The notes under the pieces were generated by a model that saw nothing but the letters and a program-made list of their open reading frames with translations, was not told the origin of the DNA and made no database searches. From Bacteroidales bacterium (GTDB lineage Bacteria > Bacteroidota > Bacteroidia > Bacteroidales > FEN-979): a stretch of 64,000 nucleotides of DNA. This document shows, in pieces, positions 29,801 to 38,609 of the stretch; positions within the stretch are counted from its first letter, which is position 1; each line of letters starts with the position of its first letter. The position numbers were made by a program, and so were the translations under genes. The stretch lies in contig JACZJJ010000022.1 of the NCBI GenBank assembly GCA_014860625.1, forward strand, positions 34,242 to 98,241, in the 5' to 3' direction.

Positions 29801-31155
29801 ACGGCCATCTGGAACGGAACCAGACCAGGGGCTCCTGGTGTGTAATCGTCCGCTGTTCCGATATGGACTTTCCCACCAAAGATGGTACATGGATAACCAA
29901 CCGGGGAAAACTTCACGGCATTCTTGCTGCCGGCCTGTGCCCATACGGTAAAATTATCCTGGATCCCATCGTCGTATAGAATTTCATATGAACCTGACGG
30001 GAACTGCCAGGAGAGGTCGACAGCTGTCTGGGTCCCGTTCAGGATGGCTGTGCCGGGTCCGGGTGGGTAATTCGAAGGTGGCATTGCAATGTTTAGGGAT
30101 TCGGTCACTCCAATCTGAAAGATGAATGGTCCTGCAGCGTAACTATCAAAACCGAGCTTATTTGCAGTTACGGAGAATGCTCCTGGCGGATAGATATTTA
30201 AGGTATATTGTCCGCCTCCGGTGGAATAGGTGACAGCATTCCCCACCTGGATCCTGGCTCCCACAATCGGATTCCCGCTGTGGGCGTTGGTCACAATGCC
30301 ACTGAGGTAGGCAGGTGTTGGGTCCATGCAAAAATTCTGCGTGGTGGTTTGCTGGTTCACTACATTCACTGTTTTCTGTTGCGTCAGGAATGAGGGGGCC
30401 GAACAGGAGACCTGTTGGGATCCGATAGGAACATTCAGCAGGGTATAATATCCTGTGGGGTTTGAAGTGGTGGTTAATGCTCCGCAAGTAACGGTGGCGC
30501 CTGACAGAGGTTGATTGTTGAAACAGTTTTTCACCTGTCCGGTCAGGATCCCGGTATTTGGCAAGAGCATTACACCATTGATGTGCACCAAATCCAGATG
30601 ACAATTGTTTCCATAATCGGACATGAATACAAAAGCCACGTAGAGAGCAGGTTGTCCTGCAGTCAATGAAGGGAGCGGGATAGATTTTATCTTCCATCCG
30701 GATACGGTATTGTACCGTCCAACCATTCCAGCCATTTCCCAAGTGGTTCCGTTCGTGGACCACTCTACGATCAAACTGTCATAGTTGGAGGGGTAGGCAT
30801 TATCTTCTAGCCAGGCAAAATCGACTGAAATTGCCAGATAGCCGACAGTAGATAACGAAATTGTCCGCTTCAACCGGGTAAAATTACCGGAAGGTGCGGT
30901 CCAGGAATTAAACTCAACCAGGCGACTACCATCGAAAGGAGTGACCGTTGGGTGAGTTCCTGTTGGGAGAAAACTGACCTGCCCGGCTGTTCCCGAAACC
31001 TGTTCGGTTGTCCAGCCCGGGGGAGGCGTGGTGCCGGAACCTCCTTCGAATGATTCGGTAAGGAGGACCGTTTGCGCTGTTGCTGTGAGGTGTGGCAATA
31101 ACAAACAAAAAATCAGCAAGAGCCACCTGCATGAGGGGGATATATGTAATTTCAT
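26899..31155 (-). CDS. Large T9SS type A cargo, choice-of-anchor J / cleaved-adhesin-like and carboxypeptidase-regulatory-like domains
   Basis: Repeated ...FEGGSGTTPPPGWT... adhesin-type modules; CFNNQPLSGATVTCGALTTTSNPTGYYTL; CTD LVVYPNPAGNRLYLES...VYQRKIVISR. Confidence 0.85.
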   Translation of the reverse strand: MKLHISPSCRWLLLIFCLLLPHLTATAQTVLLTESFEGGSGTTPPPGWTTEQVSGTAGQVSFLPTGTHPTVTPFDGSRLVEFNSWTAPSGNFTRLKRTISLSTVGYLAISVDFAWLEDNAYPSNYDSLIVEWSTNGTTWEMAGMVGRYNTVSGWKIKSIPLPSLTAGQPALYVAFVFMSDYGNNCHLDLVHINGVMLLPNTGILTGQVKNCFNNQPLSGATVTCGALTTTSNPTGYYTLLNVPIGSQQVSCSAPSFLTQQKTVNVVNQQTTTQNFCMDPTPAYLSGIVTNAHSGNPIVGARIQVGNAVTYSTGGGQYTLNIYPPGAFSVTANKLGFDSYAAGPFIFQIGVTESLNIAMPPSNYPPGPGTAILNGTQTAVDLSWQFPSGSYEILYDDGIQDNFTVWAQAGSKNAVKFSPVGYPCTIFGGKVHIGTADDYTPGAPGLVPFQMAVYDASGPGGLPGNQVGELIDVTPSNYGWVDFVFPPTVITSGNFYLVRIQGGNAPNASGIAVDETTPQLRSYNWSATTGGPWVPANGNFMVRAFVEGEGGPLPPLDGMPPETTSTGTGNDPETITGYHFWRLKQGEESNPAVWTSIGTSSSPTFTDNTWSSLPCSPYLWACKVDYMGQLSTSTFTNVIGKCWTAGITVYTANCCEEDTINPHPPAMLTNVSYPDTIYLIQPDSSGYAFIPNVWFGSYMLECYTFNCNPYTLLLDITGDDSIQVIPTGPVPNPPGFVFVDDKSLEGQWYYPLDLQNLFNEDWSNGYGPNQWIETPANSNWQINTTFGNPSPSATFTSTPTLTNYEQYLASNQIIHGLNSPFLILKYDIYLSNFGTTTTENMAIEIWDGSAWTQVKNWNNQWGSISWTCDQLDISQYTDDDIQIRFKAWGADSYNINNWNIDNIQVIAGGTSLSPPQCFLGYNIELNNVLIAFTTDTSYLIPPNLVQYGQTYDFCVNSVYTSGYSNQVCYTFTSHFLYPVRNVTATPLECAADVSWDKPLDIGTGVTPIGLIGYKIYRWHNFHHYIQDPDSTTFLDTNLNPGLYNYDVTAIFDITYYGFPGQQDESLLERAPVIQVACGPILPFGEGWNSGTFTYNEWSFEPDQGNWNISMSDEGTAPYADFSWEPIQTNYHFELISRAIDATPWDCADIWLDVEVKLVDRFATGTEHLRIDLYCDNYWTTLYTLSNTGSFDWTTLHLNIGQVSGKGFMIRFVAEGENSSNILHWLIDNISMYGECIAPLNLDLMVNGQFVDLFWDAPPCNDLSGLAGYMLYRSDSSGAAPYVPVTSTPITGTNYSDDPGLPGTFRYFVTAKFINAQTGDSLCESVGTDTVTALVVGYQYPDAGKLVVYPNPAGNRLYLESANPITRIELYSLLGDRCLTEDNLSASTLSLDLSSLKQGIYMLKVTTNGAVYQRKIVISR

Positions 31156-31225
31156 AAAACATAGAATGTATGTTAGTGTCAAATATACAAAATAATTAGG
31201 GAAAAATTATAAATTGTTGAAAAAA

Positions 31226-33118
31226 TTACTGGAGCCTCCCCCGCATCTGATCCAACGCCGATTGGGTTCCCAGGGCAATCACCGTATCACCGAGGCGAAG
31301 CTGGGTGTCTCCGTGAGGGACGTAGATGTTGTTTTTGCGCTTTACGAGCATCAGGGAGCCGTCGTGGTGAAAAGGGATCTCCTTTACCTGCAGGCCATCA
31401 CAGGCCCTGCTTGTGATCTCAATCTCCTCCACACTGAAACTTTCAAAGGTCTCCACCAGGGTATGGTAGGTAGTGGGACGAAGGATCAGGTTTTCAATGG
31501 TTGTCACCACTGTCCGGAGAAGATCTATCGTCTCCACTCCCATTCGGTTATACATTTGCTCGACCGATCGTGAGGGTGCCACGGCAATGATGCGGTTGTG
31601 GGCAAAGTGATTTCGCAGCAACTCACAGATGCTGATATTTTCCTCCTCCGATTCGGTGAGTACGATCACATAATTTGCCGGAATGAGTTTAAGTTTTACG
31701 TAAACTTCCGGATCCTTGCCATCGCCATGAAATGCATGAAGCCCTTTCTCTTCAATATCACGGAACCTTTTCTGGTCTAGCTCAATGATGACTGTTTCGC
31801 GGCTATGCATTTTAAATCTCCTGGCCAACAACACCGCTGAACTGCTGCCACCGACGATAATCAGCTTGTCGGCCGGCATCAGGGCTTTCGGACTTATTAA
31901 ATTATACAGGATAGGCGAAACGATACAGGTGATGATAGCCATCAGAATCACGGCGGCATTAATTTCGGGAGAGATCAACTCCATCTGTAAGCCAATGGCT
32001 GAAGCAGCAATGATCAGGCTGAGCCTGGATGAGATCAGAAACCCGCCGGCCAACGCTTTTCGAACTCCAAAGAGACGAGTCCAGATCAGGGATGGGATCA
32101 CCTTCACAGCATAGAGGGTGATCAGAAAAAGAGCCAGAAACAGGAACAACGAACTCTCCAGACCTGCCAGTAAGGAGGGATCAAACCGGATGCCGACCAT
32201 GACAAAAAACACCGGGATGAAAAATCCATACCCCATTCCATCCAGTTTCAACAGCAGCAACGACCGGGCTTTGTGGGTATAAACAGAGAGCAATAACCCA
32301 CCGAGAAATGCTCCGAGCAACATCACCTCTCTGCCGATAAACTGCGCCAGCACGATAAATATCAGAAGCATCAGCATCGTTCCGCGCACAGTGATCTGGG
32401 AGGCGGCTTCCGAAAGTTGGAAGATCAGCTTTTTTATCAGTGGGATCCTCTTCAGCAGGATGCCGGTGGAGTAGAAGACAAAGAACAGGAGGATAATGCC
32501 CAGGATCAGCAGGATCTCGGGCTGGAATCCGTTTTTGAGGATAAACGCTGTGAACGAGAAAAGGATGATGCTGAGGATGTCGGCAATGACGGCGGCCAGC
32601 ACGATCATCTGTCCGAAACGGCTGCTGATCTCTCCACGCTCTTTTAAAACCGGGATGATGATACCTACGGATGTCGTTATCATGATCAAAGCAAAATAGA
32701 AGGTATTTTGCATGGGGATGTATTGACGCATGACAATAGCGCCTCCGTAGGAGAGCGTAACCGTAAGAATGAATATGCTGAAGCCTACCAGAAATGGGTT
32801 GCTCAGAAACCTGGCCATGGTCAGCCGTCGGCGTGGGAGTGAGGCTACGATCTGGTCCATGTCAATCTCCAGTCCGCTCAGAAACATCAGGAACATGAAC
32901 CCTGTGAATGCCAGGAAATCAAGAATATCTGTACTCTCGGGGGTGAAGTAGCTGAACAGGAATTTTCCGATCACAAATCCGATCACGATCTCCATGATCA
33001 CCGTTGGGATCCTTCGTAACCGCAACACAGTCATCAGCAACGGCGTCAGCCACGCTACCGCCGCCACCACCAGAAGTGGCAGGTAGTCGAAGTGGCTGAA
33101 GATTGCGAGAATGTTCAT
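31226..33118 (-). CDS. Cation:proton antiporter (CPA2/Kef-like) with TrkA-N and TrkA-C domains
   Basis: 12-TM exchanger region, LIIVGGSSSAVLLARRFKMHSRETVIIELDQ, C-terminal RCK_C. Confidence 0.9.
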   Translation of the reverse strand: MNILAIFSHFDYLPLLVVAAVAWLTPLLMTVLRLRRIPTVIMEIVIGFVIGKFLFSYFTPESTDILDFLAFTGFMFLMFLSGLEIDMDQIVASLPRRRLTMARFLSNPFLVGFSIFILTVTLSYGGAIVMRQYIPMQNTFYFALIMITTSVGIIIPVLKERGEISSRFGQMIVLAAVIADILSIILFSFTAFILKNGFQPEILLILGIILLFFVFYSTGILLKRIPLIKKLIFQLSEAASQITVRGTMLMLLIFIVLAQFIGREVMLLGAFLGGLLLSVYTHKARSLLLLKLDGMGYGFFIPVFFVMVGIRFDPSLLAGLESSLFLFLALFLITLYAVKVIPSLIWTRLFGVRKALAGGFLISSRLSLIIAASAIGLQMELISPEINAAVILMAIITCIVSPILYNLISPKALMPADKLIIVGGSSSAVLLARRFKMHSRETVIIELDQKRFRDIEEKGLHAFHGDGKDPEVYVKLKLIPANYVIVLTESEEENISICELLRNHFAHNRIIAVAPSRSVEQMYNRMGVETIDLLRTVVTTIENLILRPTTYHTLVETFESFSVEEIEITSRACDGLQVKEIPFHHDGSLMLVKRKNNIYVPHGDTQLRLGDTVIALGTQSALDQMRGRLQ

Positions 33119-33149
33119 TGGTCATTAATGTTTATTTACCCCAAACTCA

Positions 33150-33237
33150 CCCCCAAACCCCCTGAAGGGGGCTTACTCTGCTTCGCAGTTTTACCCTCCC
33201 GGAGGGAGGAGTAAGTCCCCTTCAGGGGATTTAGGGG
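33150..33237. repeat. REP/BIME-like inverted pair of CCCCT-rich repeat
   Basis: CCCCCAAACCCCCTGAAGGGGGCTTACTC (33150-33178) and GAGTAAGTCCCCTTCAGGGGATTTAGGGG (33209-33237) are inverted near-identical arms. Confidence 0.85.
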
Positions 33238-34364
33238 TATATCTCCACCACCGCTCCTTCTTTCGCTTTCGCATACCCCCGAAACATTGCATTGGTGTTG
33301 AAGGGCATCGCGATATTTCCATCTTTGTCAACAGCGATCAGGCCGCCACCGCCTCCCTGCGATTTCAGTTTATCCCGGATGAGGTAGTTTGTCGCCTCTT
33401 CCAGAGACCAATCCCGGTACTCCATCAGTGCGGAGACATCATAGGCGATCACATTCCGCATGAAATATTCGCCTGTACCGGTGCAGGAAACCGCACAGGT
33501 AGCATTATTTGCGTAGGTTCCTGCCCCAATGATCGGGGTGTCGCCAATCCTCCCTTTCATTTTCATCATCAGTCCCCCGGTAGAGGTTGCCGCTGCCAGG
33601 TTGCCCATGTTATCCAGGGCAACAGCACCCACAGTCCCTTTGGTGTTGTCATCCTTCATGCTCACGGTATCGGGCCGAGAATCCTTTTTCTCTTTGATTG
33701 TATCTGATTTGCTTCGCTGCTGCTCTTTCATCCGCTCGTATTGTTTCGTTCTGGCCGGGGTCTGAAAATAGGAACGGTCAACCATTTCGAGTCCCTGTGC
33801 CTGTGCGAAAAGATCGGCTCCTTCGCACATCAGAAGAACATGCCGTGTTTCAGTCATCACCAGCCGGGCGGCCGACACCGGATGCCGTATGGTGGTTACA
33901 CCAGTTACCGCACCAGCCATCAAGGTACTCCCATCCATGATGGAGGCATCCATTTCGGCATATCCTTCATCGTTGTACACAGCGCCTTTCCCGGCATTGA
34001 AGAGGGGGCAGTCCTCCATAAACATCACCACGGCTTCCACGGCTTCCATACTGCTTCCTCCCTTTTCCAGGATGCCTGTTCCCACCGCAAGGGCTTCATT
34101 GAGTTTATCTTTGTATGCCTGTTCTTGCTCCTCCGACATCGATCCCTGGGGAGGTCCGCCGGCCCCCCCGTGGATGACCAGAACCCAGTTGCCCGGATGA
34201 AAGCCTGGTTGTCCGGTCCCGGATGCCTGATCCCGGATGCCGGATGCCGGATCGGGGAGAGGTGTAATGGAAACATCCTGGCTGAAACCTGTTGAGCTGA
34301 AAAGTAACGGAATTAATAGCATCAGAAAGCCGCCAAATCCTGGTATTTTACATGTCTTTTTCAT
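33231..34364 (-). CDS. Isoaspartyl peptidase / L-asparaginase (Ntn-hydrolase)
   Basis: VIHGGAGG, FNAGKGAVYNDEGYAEMDASIMDGSTLMAGAV, GTVGAVALDNMGNLAAATSTGG (Thr nucleophile). Confidence 0.93.
   Translation of the reverse strand: MKKTCKIPGFGGFLMLLIPLLFSSTGFSQDVSITPLPDPASGIRDQASGTGQPGFHPGNWVLVIHGGAGGPPQGSMSEEQEQAYKDKLNEALAVGTGILEKGGSSMEAVEAVVMFMEDCPLFNAGKGAVYNDEGYAEMDASIMDGSTLMAGAVTGVTTIRHPVSAARLVMTETRHVLLMCEGADLFAQAQGLEMVDRSYFQTPARTKQYERMKEQQRSKSDTIKEKKDSRPDTVSMKDDNTKGTVGAVALDNMGNLAAATSTGGLMMKMKGRIGDTPIIGAGTYANNATCAVSCTGTGEYFMRNVIAYDVSALMEYRDWSLEEATNYLIRDKLKSQGGGGGLIAVDKDGNIAMPFNTNAMFRGYAKAKEGAVVEIYP
34218..34252 (-). repeat. ATCCGGC heptad array inside the isoaspartyl peptidase CDS (about 5 units)
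   Basis: + strand CCCGGAT GCCTGAT CCCGGAT GCCGGAT GCCGGAT; encodes DPASGIRDQASGTG. Confidence 0.85.
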
Positions 34365-34380
34365 TTCCTAATTTTCAAAT

Positions 34381-34450
34381 TTCATATTTCATATTTCGTC
34401 CTTCGTCCTTCTTCCTTCTTCCTTCTTCCTTCTTCCTTCGTCCCTCGTCC
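34381..34450 (+). repeat. Ten-unit heptad array (TTCATAT/TTCGTCC/TTCTTCC)
   Basis: TTCATAT x2, TTCGTCC x2, TTCTTCC x4, TTCGTCC, CTCGTCC; ends flush with the stop codon of the TauE/SafE gene (34451). Confidence 0.95.
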
Positions 34451-35233
34451 TTACCCGATCAAAGCCCTGAACAGCTCCTTAAAATCCACCATCCCTGTCA
34501 CCTTCAACGCTGCCAGGATCACGGAAGCCACGATGACCCACCGGATAAATTTACCACCTTTTTTAATAGCCATCACGCTGGCGATGTAGGCTCCGGCAAT
34601 ACTGCCGATTGACAGCAATATCCCGTACAGGTAATACACCTGATCGCTGAGGATAAAGATCACCAGCGAAACGGCTGCCGAGAAGAGGATCACCAGGTTT
34701 TTGACGGCATTCGCCTTTACCAGTTCGAAGCCAACACCCAGCACCAATGCCATCAGCAGGAAATAGCCCACGCCCACCTGCAGGAAGCCGGCGTAAGCTC
34801 CCACTCCGAAGAAGAGAAGTACCTGCCACCATTGAATCTTCTTCTCCAGGAAGGCCGTGTTCTCCTTCATCCATCGTTCAGGCTTTGCAAAGATGAAGAC
34901 CAGCATAAAAGCCATCACGATTACCATCGCAATCTCCAGGGCTTCCGGTTTGATCCCGGTAGCGAGCCATGCTCCGGCAAGCGACCCTACGGTAGCCGGT
35001 CCGACAAGCCACCAGATCTTGCGGGTGGTGAACATCTTGTTGCGCCAGAATGTGGTCACCGACGTGCTTGTCTGGAAAAAAACACTCACCCGGTTGGTCC
35101 CGTTGGCAATGGTGGCCGGAAGCCCAAGGATCAGCAAAAGTGATAAAGAAATCACGGATCCTCCCCCGGCGAGGGTGTTGATGAAGCCAACCAGTACGCC
35201 GGCTAAAATGATGATCAGGTACTCAACAATCAT
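34451..35233 (-). CDS. Sulfite exporter TauE/SafE family membrane protein
   Basis: GVLVGFINTLAGGGSVISLSLLLILGLPATIANGTNRVSV. Confidence 0.9.
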   Translation of the reverse strand: MIVEYLIIILAGVLVGFINTLAGGGSVISLSLLLILGLPATIANGTNRVSVFFQTSTSVTTFWRNKMFTTRKIWWLVGPATVGSLAGAWLATGIKPEALEIAMVIVMAFMLVFIFAKPERWMKENTAFLEKKIQWWQVLLFFGVGAYAGFLQVGVGYFLLMALVLGVGFELVKANAVKNLVILFSAAVSLVIFILSDQVYYLYGILLSIGSIAGAYIASVMAIKKGGKFIRWVIVASVILAALKVTGMVDFKELFRALIG

Positions 35234-35377
35234 AACGCTCTTAGATGATGATTTGCAGTGCAAACAGAATAGGAAGTCAAAAATAAGAAATCAAATCTGA
35301 TAACACGACGATTATTGGTTTTTGTACCTATATACAAATAAGTAATATTTAATTAGAATAAATAAGAATAAATAGCG

Positions 35378-35385
35378 TACCTTTG
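35378..35385 (+). promoter_or_regulatory. Candidate Bacteroidetes -7 element TACCTTTG
   Basis: Matches TAnnTTTG, about 50 nt upstream of the likely ATG at 35437; the -33 element is not convincing. Confidence 0.4.
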
Positions 35386-35436
35386 CCAGAGTATGATTTT
35401 ATCCAAACGATTTTTTATTCACCTAATATCTTTCTC

Positions 35437-38400
35437 ATGAAAATATTTACACGTTTTCTTGTGATCACAATCCTAATCGCAGGTTTCTTGCCAGCAACAT
35501 ACTCCCAGAGCTGGTCATACGGGGCACCTCTGGATACGGTTGCACCAGCATCTATTTTTACCAGGGCAGAGTGCAGCGTCCCAAGGTCTTATCTGTTGGA
35601 TTCATTGCAAAGTCCATATCCGACAACATCGTGGTTCAAATGTTTGTTCCTTTCACGGTATGAGGAGGCTACGCAGAATTACCCCGACAGCATGGCCGGC
35701 TGGTCGCCCATATTTACTTATCCATATGCAGTCGGCCTTGGTACGATGCCGGTTCCGGGGTATGTCAATTATAAGGATGCCCATAACCGGTTTGCGGCCG
35801 GATACCGGCCCTGGGCGACCACAGTTTCAACAGGCGGATTTCCCGGCGCGAACTCGGTCACTTACTCAGCTGGTTTTGACTGGTATTTTGGGGTGGCAGA
35901 CCCATCCGGGACGCCCGACAACATGGATCTGAAACCTTTCATCAAATCATACGACGATCTGTCGGTCACACTTAGGTACAGACCAGCAACCGGTGGAACC
36001 GGGTATATGGAAGCTCCGCTTGTTAAAGGGATGCCTTATGTAACAGTGAAATATTCAGGGATGATCCCCTTCTTTGCTTCCCAGGCACGCACCCTCGCTG
36101 CTTATTCCACCGACGGTACGAACTTTATCACTTTACCCAATCCGAATCCTGTTACTGTGACAAGTAACCGACTGGTCTTAAAATTGAACGGAGACGGTGG
36201 GGCAGGGAAATACATTTACTGGGTGTTGTACCTCTCAGATCCTGTTGAGGTAAAGATCTATTTTGATTATGGGAACTCTCATACCGGTTCACCCTACCAG
36301 GCAGCCATCTTCTTTTCGGCTCCGTACAATGGTTACCTCAGGACAGCTTATCTCGCTGCTGTAAATGGCACCAACCCGGTATATGATGATACCCAGAATA
36401 TGGTAGCGAAACTGAATGTTCTCAACCAGTATGCAAAATGTTACCCGATGGGCGGAACCTTTGCGGCAACCATAGATAACAACAGTGACATTGCTCAGGT
36501 AAAGTTCAACTGGGCAACCAATATTCCCTCCAGTGATTCACTGCTCATGTTCGCCTTGCCGCACCATCTTGATATCCTGGCTCCGGGCACCAAAAAAGAT
36601 ACTGAGCTGACTCAGTACCAGGTGATCAAAGGCAAGCTGACTGGGATTATCGGGAAAACCTGGAATATGAATGAACCACTGGTAAAGACCGGGTGGCAAT
36701 CCCCAACCCATAACCTGGCCGGCAATACGTTGAAGAAATACCGCGATATTTTATACAAGACACTGGTTGGTGACAAAGATACCATCGCGGGGGCGACTGC
36801 CCGTCCTGCAGGATATTTGAACCAGACAGCTACTTCCACCTACTTTGGCGGAAAACAGCTGGCAAAAAAAGGACGGCTGGCTGTGATTGCAGATGAGATG
36901 CAGCAATGGTACCCTGCGGGTCCGGTAGCAAAAAGCATCCGCGACTCCCTGAAGACTGAAATGAACCGATGGATGGATGCGCAGGACCAGCTCCTCTGCC
37001 CGGGTTGGCAACCTAACTTTTTCAGGTATGACACCGTGTACGGAGGAATGATCAATTCTTTGGACCTTGGTCATGTAGGGGCCGATTTTGGCAACTCCGT
37101 TTATACTGACCACCATTTTCATTATGGATACTTCCTTTATGCCGCTGCCGCATTGGCCAAAGGAGATCCTGCATGGGGAACTGCCTACCGCAGTAAAATA
37201 CTGCTTCTGGCAAGGGATATTGCCAATCCCTCCTCGCAAGACAAATATTTTGTCAGGCAACGGAACAAAGACTGGTACGACGGCCATTGCTGGGCACAGG
37301 GACTGGCTGATGCAGCTGGGGTAGGGAACAACCAGGAGAGCACCAGTGAGTCGGTGAACGCCTGGTACGGGATGTACCTTCTCGGAATCGCACTGGGGGA
37401 TAAAAACCTTGAAAACACCGGGCTTCTCTACCTTTCCACTGAGATACAATCAGCACAGAAATACTGGCAGATTGGGCCCGTTTCTGAGTACCCTCACCAG
37501 TATACCGACCTGTATAAAGTTGTGGGCAATATGTATGAGACAAGCATCAATTCACTGGTTGCTTTTGGTGGAGTTGGAGATCCAAGGATGGTTTACGGTG
37601 TACAGCAGATCCCGACAACCCCTGTAAATAATGACTTTTTATATGAACCCTGGAGCGATACGCTGTTTAATTTTTATTACAAAGGGTCGAAGATGTATAA
37701 TGATCCATCAGTGAGTGTCGACAGCGCCGACCTGCCATGGGCTTCGGTCAACCTGGCTTCCATTGGGATATCCAAGCCGGGGCATGCGTATGCCTATTAC
37801 ACAAAGTACATGCGCAATTATACCTACTATGGAGCCCCCGATGATCCCCGGACCCTTGCAATTAAAAATTTTGATGATGGAGAGAGCAAGACCAATGTGC
37901 TGTACAACGCGCTTGTCAATGCTCCGTCGACCGTTAATAGAAGTAAATTCATGCTGGATGTCAGCATCACAGTAATTGCCCAGGATACGTTGGGAAACTG
38001 CCAGGGAGAAGTGCTTGTTGACGTGCTGAACGGAGGCCAGGCCGACCCGCCATTCCACTACTTCTGGCTATTTGACGGCAACGAAGAGGAGGAGTACCAT
38101 AACGAGGCACAGATCAACGGACTTTGTGCCGGCCGACATCTCCTGGAAGTCATTGACGGAGAGTTCAATATTGGGTATGCTGCAGTCACGGTCGAAAATC
38201 TTCTTTCGGTGAAAGAGAATGACAGGGAAGAAACCTTAAAGGTGTTTCCGAATCCTTCGAGCGAAGGAAAATTTACTGTAAGCTGGAATACTGCCGGGAA
38301 CGGGGTCGAAGAGATGCAGGTTTATTCTGCTTCAGGAAGAAACATCTTTTCCGTGGTTCCTGTCAGCCAGGAAGCCGGGAAACAGGTGATCAACCTGGCC

Positions 38401-38487
38401 GGTAATCCTTCCGGGATCTATTACGTCACAGTAAAATTCGGGTCAGGAAAAGAAGGCCATGCCAAACTTGTTCTCCTGAACGATTGA
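35437..38487 (+). CDS. GH81-like endo-1,3-beta-glucanase with T9SS CTD
   Basis: DHHFHYGYFLYAAAALA, RQRNKDWYDGHCWAQGLADAAGVGNNQESTSESVNAWYGM; CTD LKVFPNPSSEGKFTVSW...GHAKLVLLND. ORF-track start at 35383 is TTG; ATG at 35437 gives a signal peptide. Confidence 0.8.
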   Translation: MKIFTRFLVITILIAGFLPATYSQSWSYGAPLDTVAPASIFTRAECSVPRSYLLDSLQSPYPTTSWFKCLFLSRYEEATQNYPDSMAGWSPIFTYPYAVGLGTMPVPGYVNYKDAHNRFAAGYRPWATTVSTGGFPGANSVTYSAGFDWYFGVADPSGTPDNMDLKPFIKSYDDLSVTLRYRPATGGTGYMEAPLVKGMPYVTVKYSGMIPFFASQARTLAAYSTDGTNFITLPNPNPVTVTSNRLVLKLNGDGGAGKYIYWVLYLSDPVEVKIYFDYGNSHTGSPYQAAIFFSAPYNGYLRTAYLAAVNGTNPVYDDTQNMVAKLNVLNQYAKCYPMGGTFAATIDNNSDIAQVKFNWATNIPSSDSLLMFALPHHLDILAPGTKKDTELTQYQVIKGKLTGIIGKTWNMNEPLVKTGWQSPTHNLAGNTLKKYRDILYKTLVGDKDTIAGATARPAGYLNQTATSTYFGGKQLAKKGRLAVIADEMQQWYPAGPVAKSIRDSLKTEMNRWMDAQDQLLCPGWQPNFFRYDTVYGGMINSLDLGHVGADFGNSVYTDHHFHYGYFLYAAAALAKGDPAWGTAYRSKILLLARDIANPSSQDKYFVRQRNKDWYDGHCWAQGLADAAGVGNNQESTSESVNAWYGMYLLGIALGDKNLENTGLLYLSTEIQSAQKYWQIGPVSEYPHQYTDLYKVVGNMYETSINSLVAFGGVGDPRMVYGVQQIPTTPVNNDFLYEPWSDTLFNFYYKGSKMYNDPSVSVDSADLPWASVNLASIGISKPGHAYAYYTKYMRNYTYYGAPDDPRTLAIKNFDDGESKTNVLYNALVNAPSTVNRSKFMLDVSITVIAQDTLGNCQGEVLVDVLNGGQADPPFHYFWLFDGNEEEEYHNEAQINGLCAGRHLLEVIDGEFNIGYAAVTVENLLSVKENDREETLKVFPNPSSEGKFTVSWNTAGNGVEEMQVYSASGRNIFSVVPVSQEAGKQVINLAGNPSGIYYVTVKFGSGKEGHAKLVLLND

Positions 38488-38609
38488 TGTTATAAATAAA
38501 AGTTATCTGAGTAGTCTGTTTCACATTGGACCATACTGCTATGTCCAGGCAGGAGCCTGAAAGCAGGGGGGATCCATCAGCTCCGGTCCTTAAACCGTGA
38601 CTCTGTTTT

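Noticed and set aside
31226-34200. Many opposite-strand ORFs >60 aa inside antiporter, peptidase and other CDSs
   Set aside because: Antisense shadows of clearly homologous genes; no RBS or family support.
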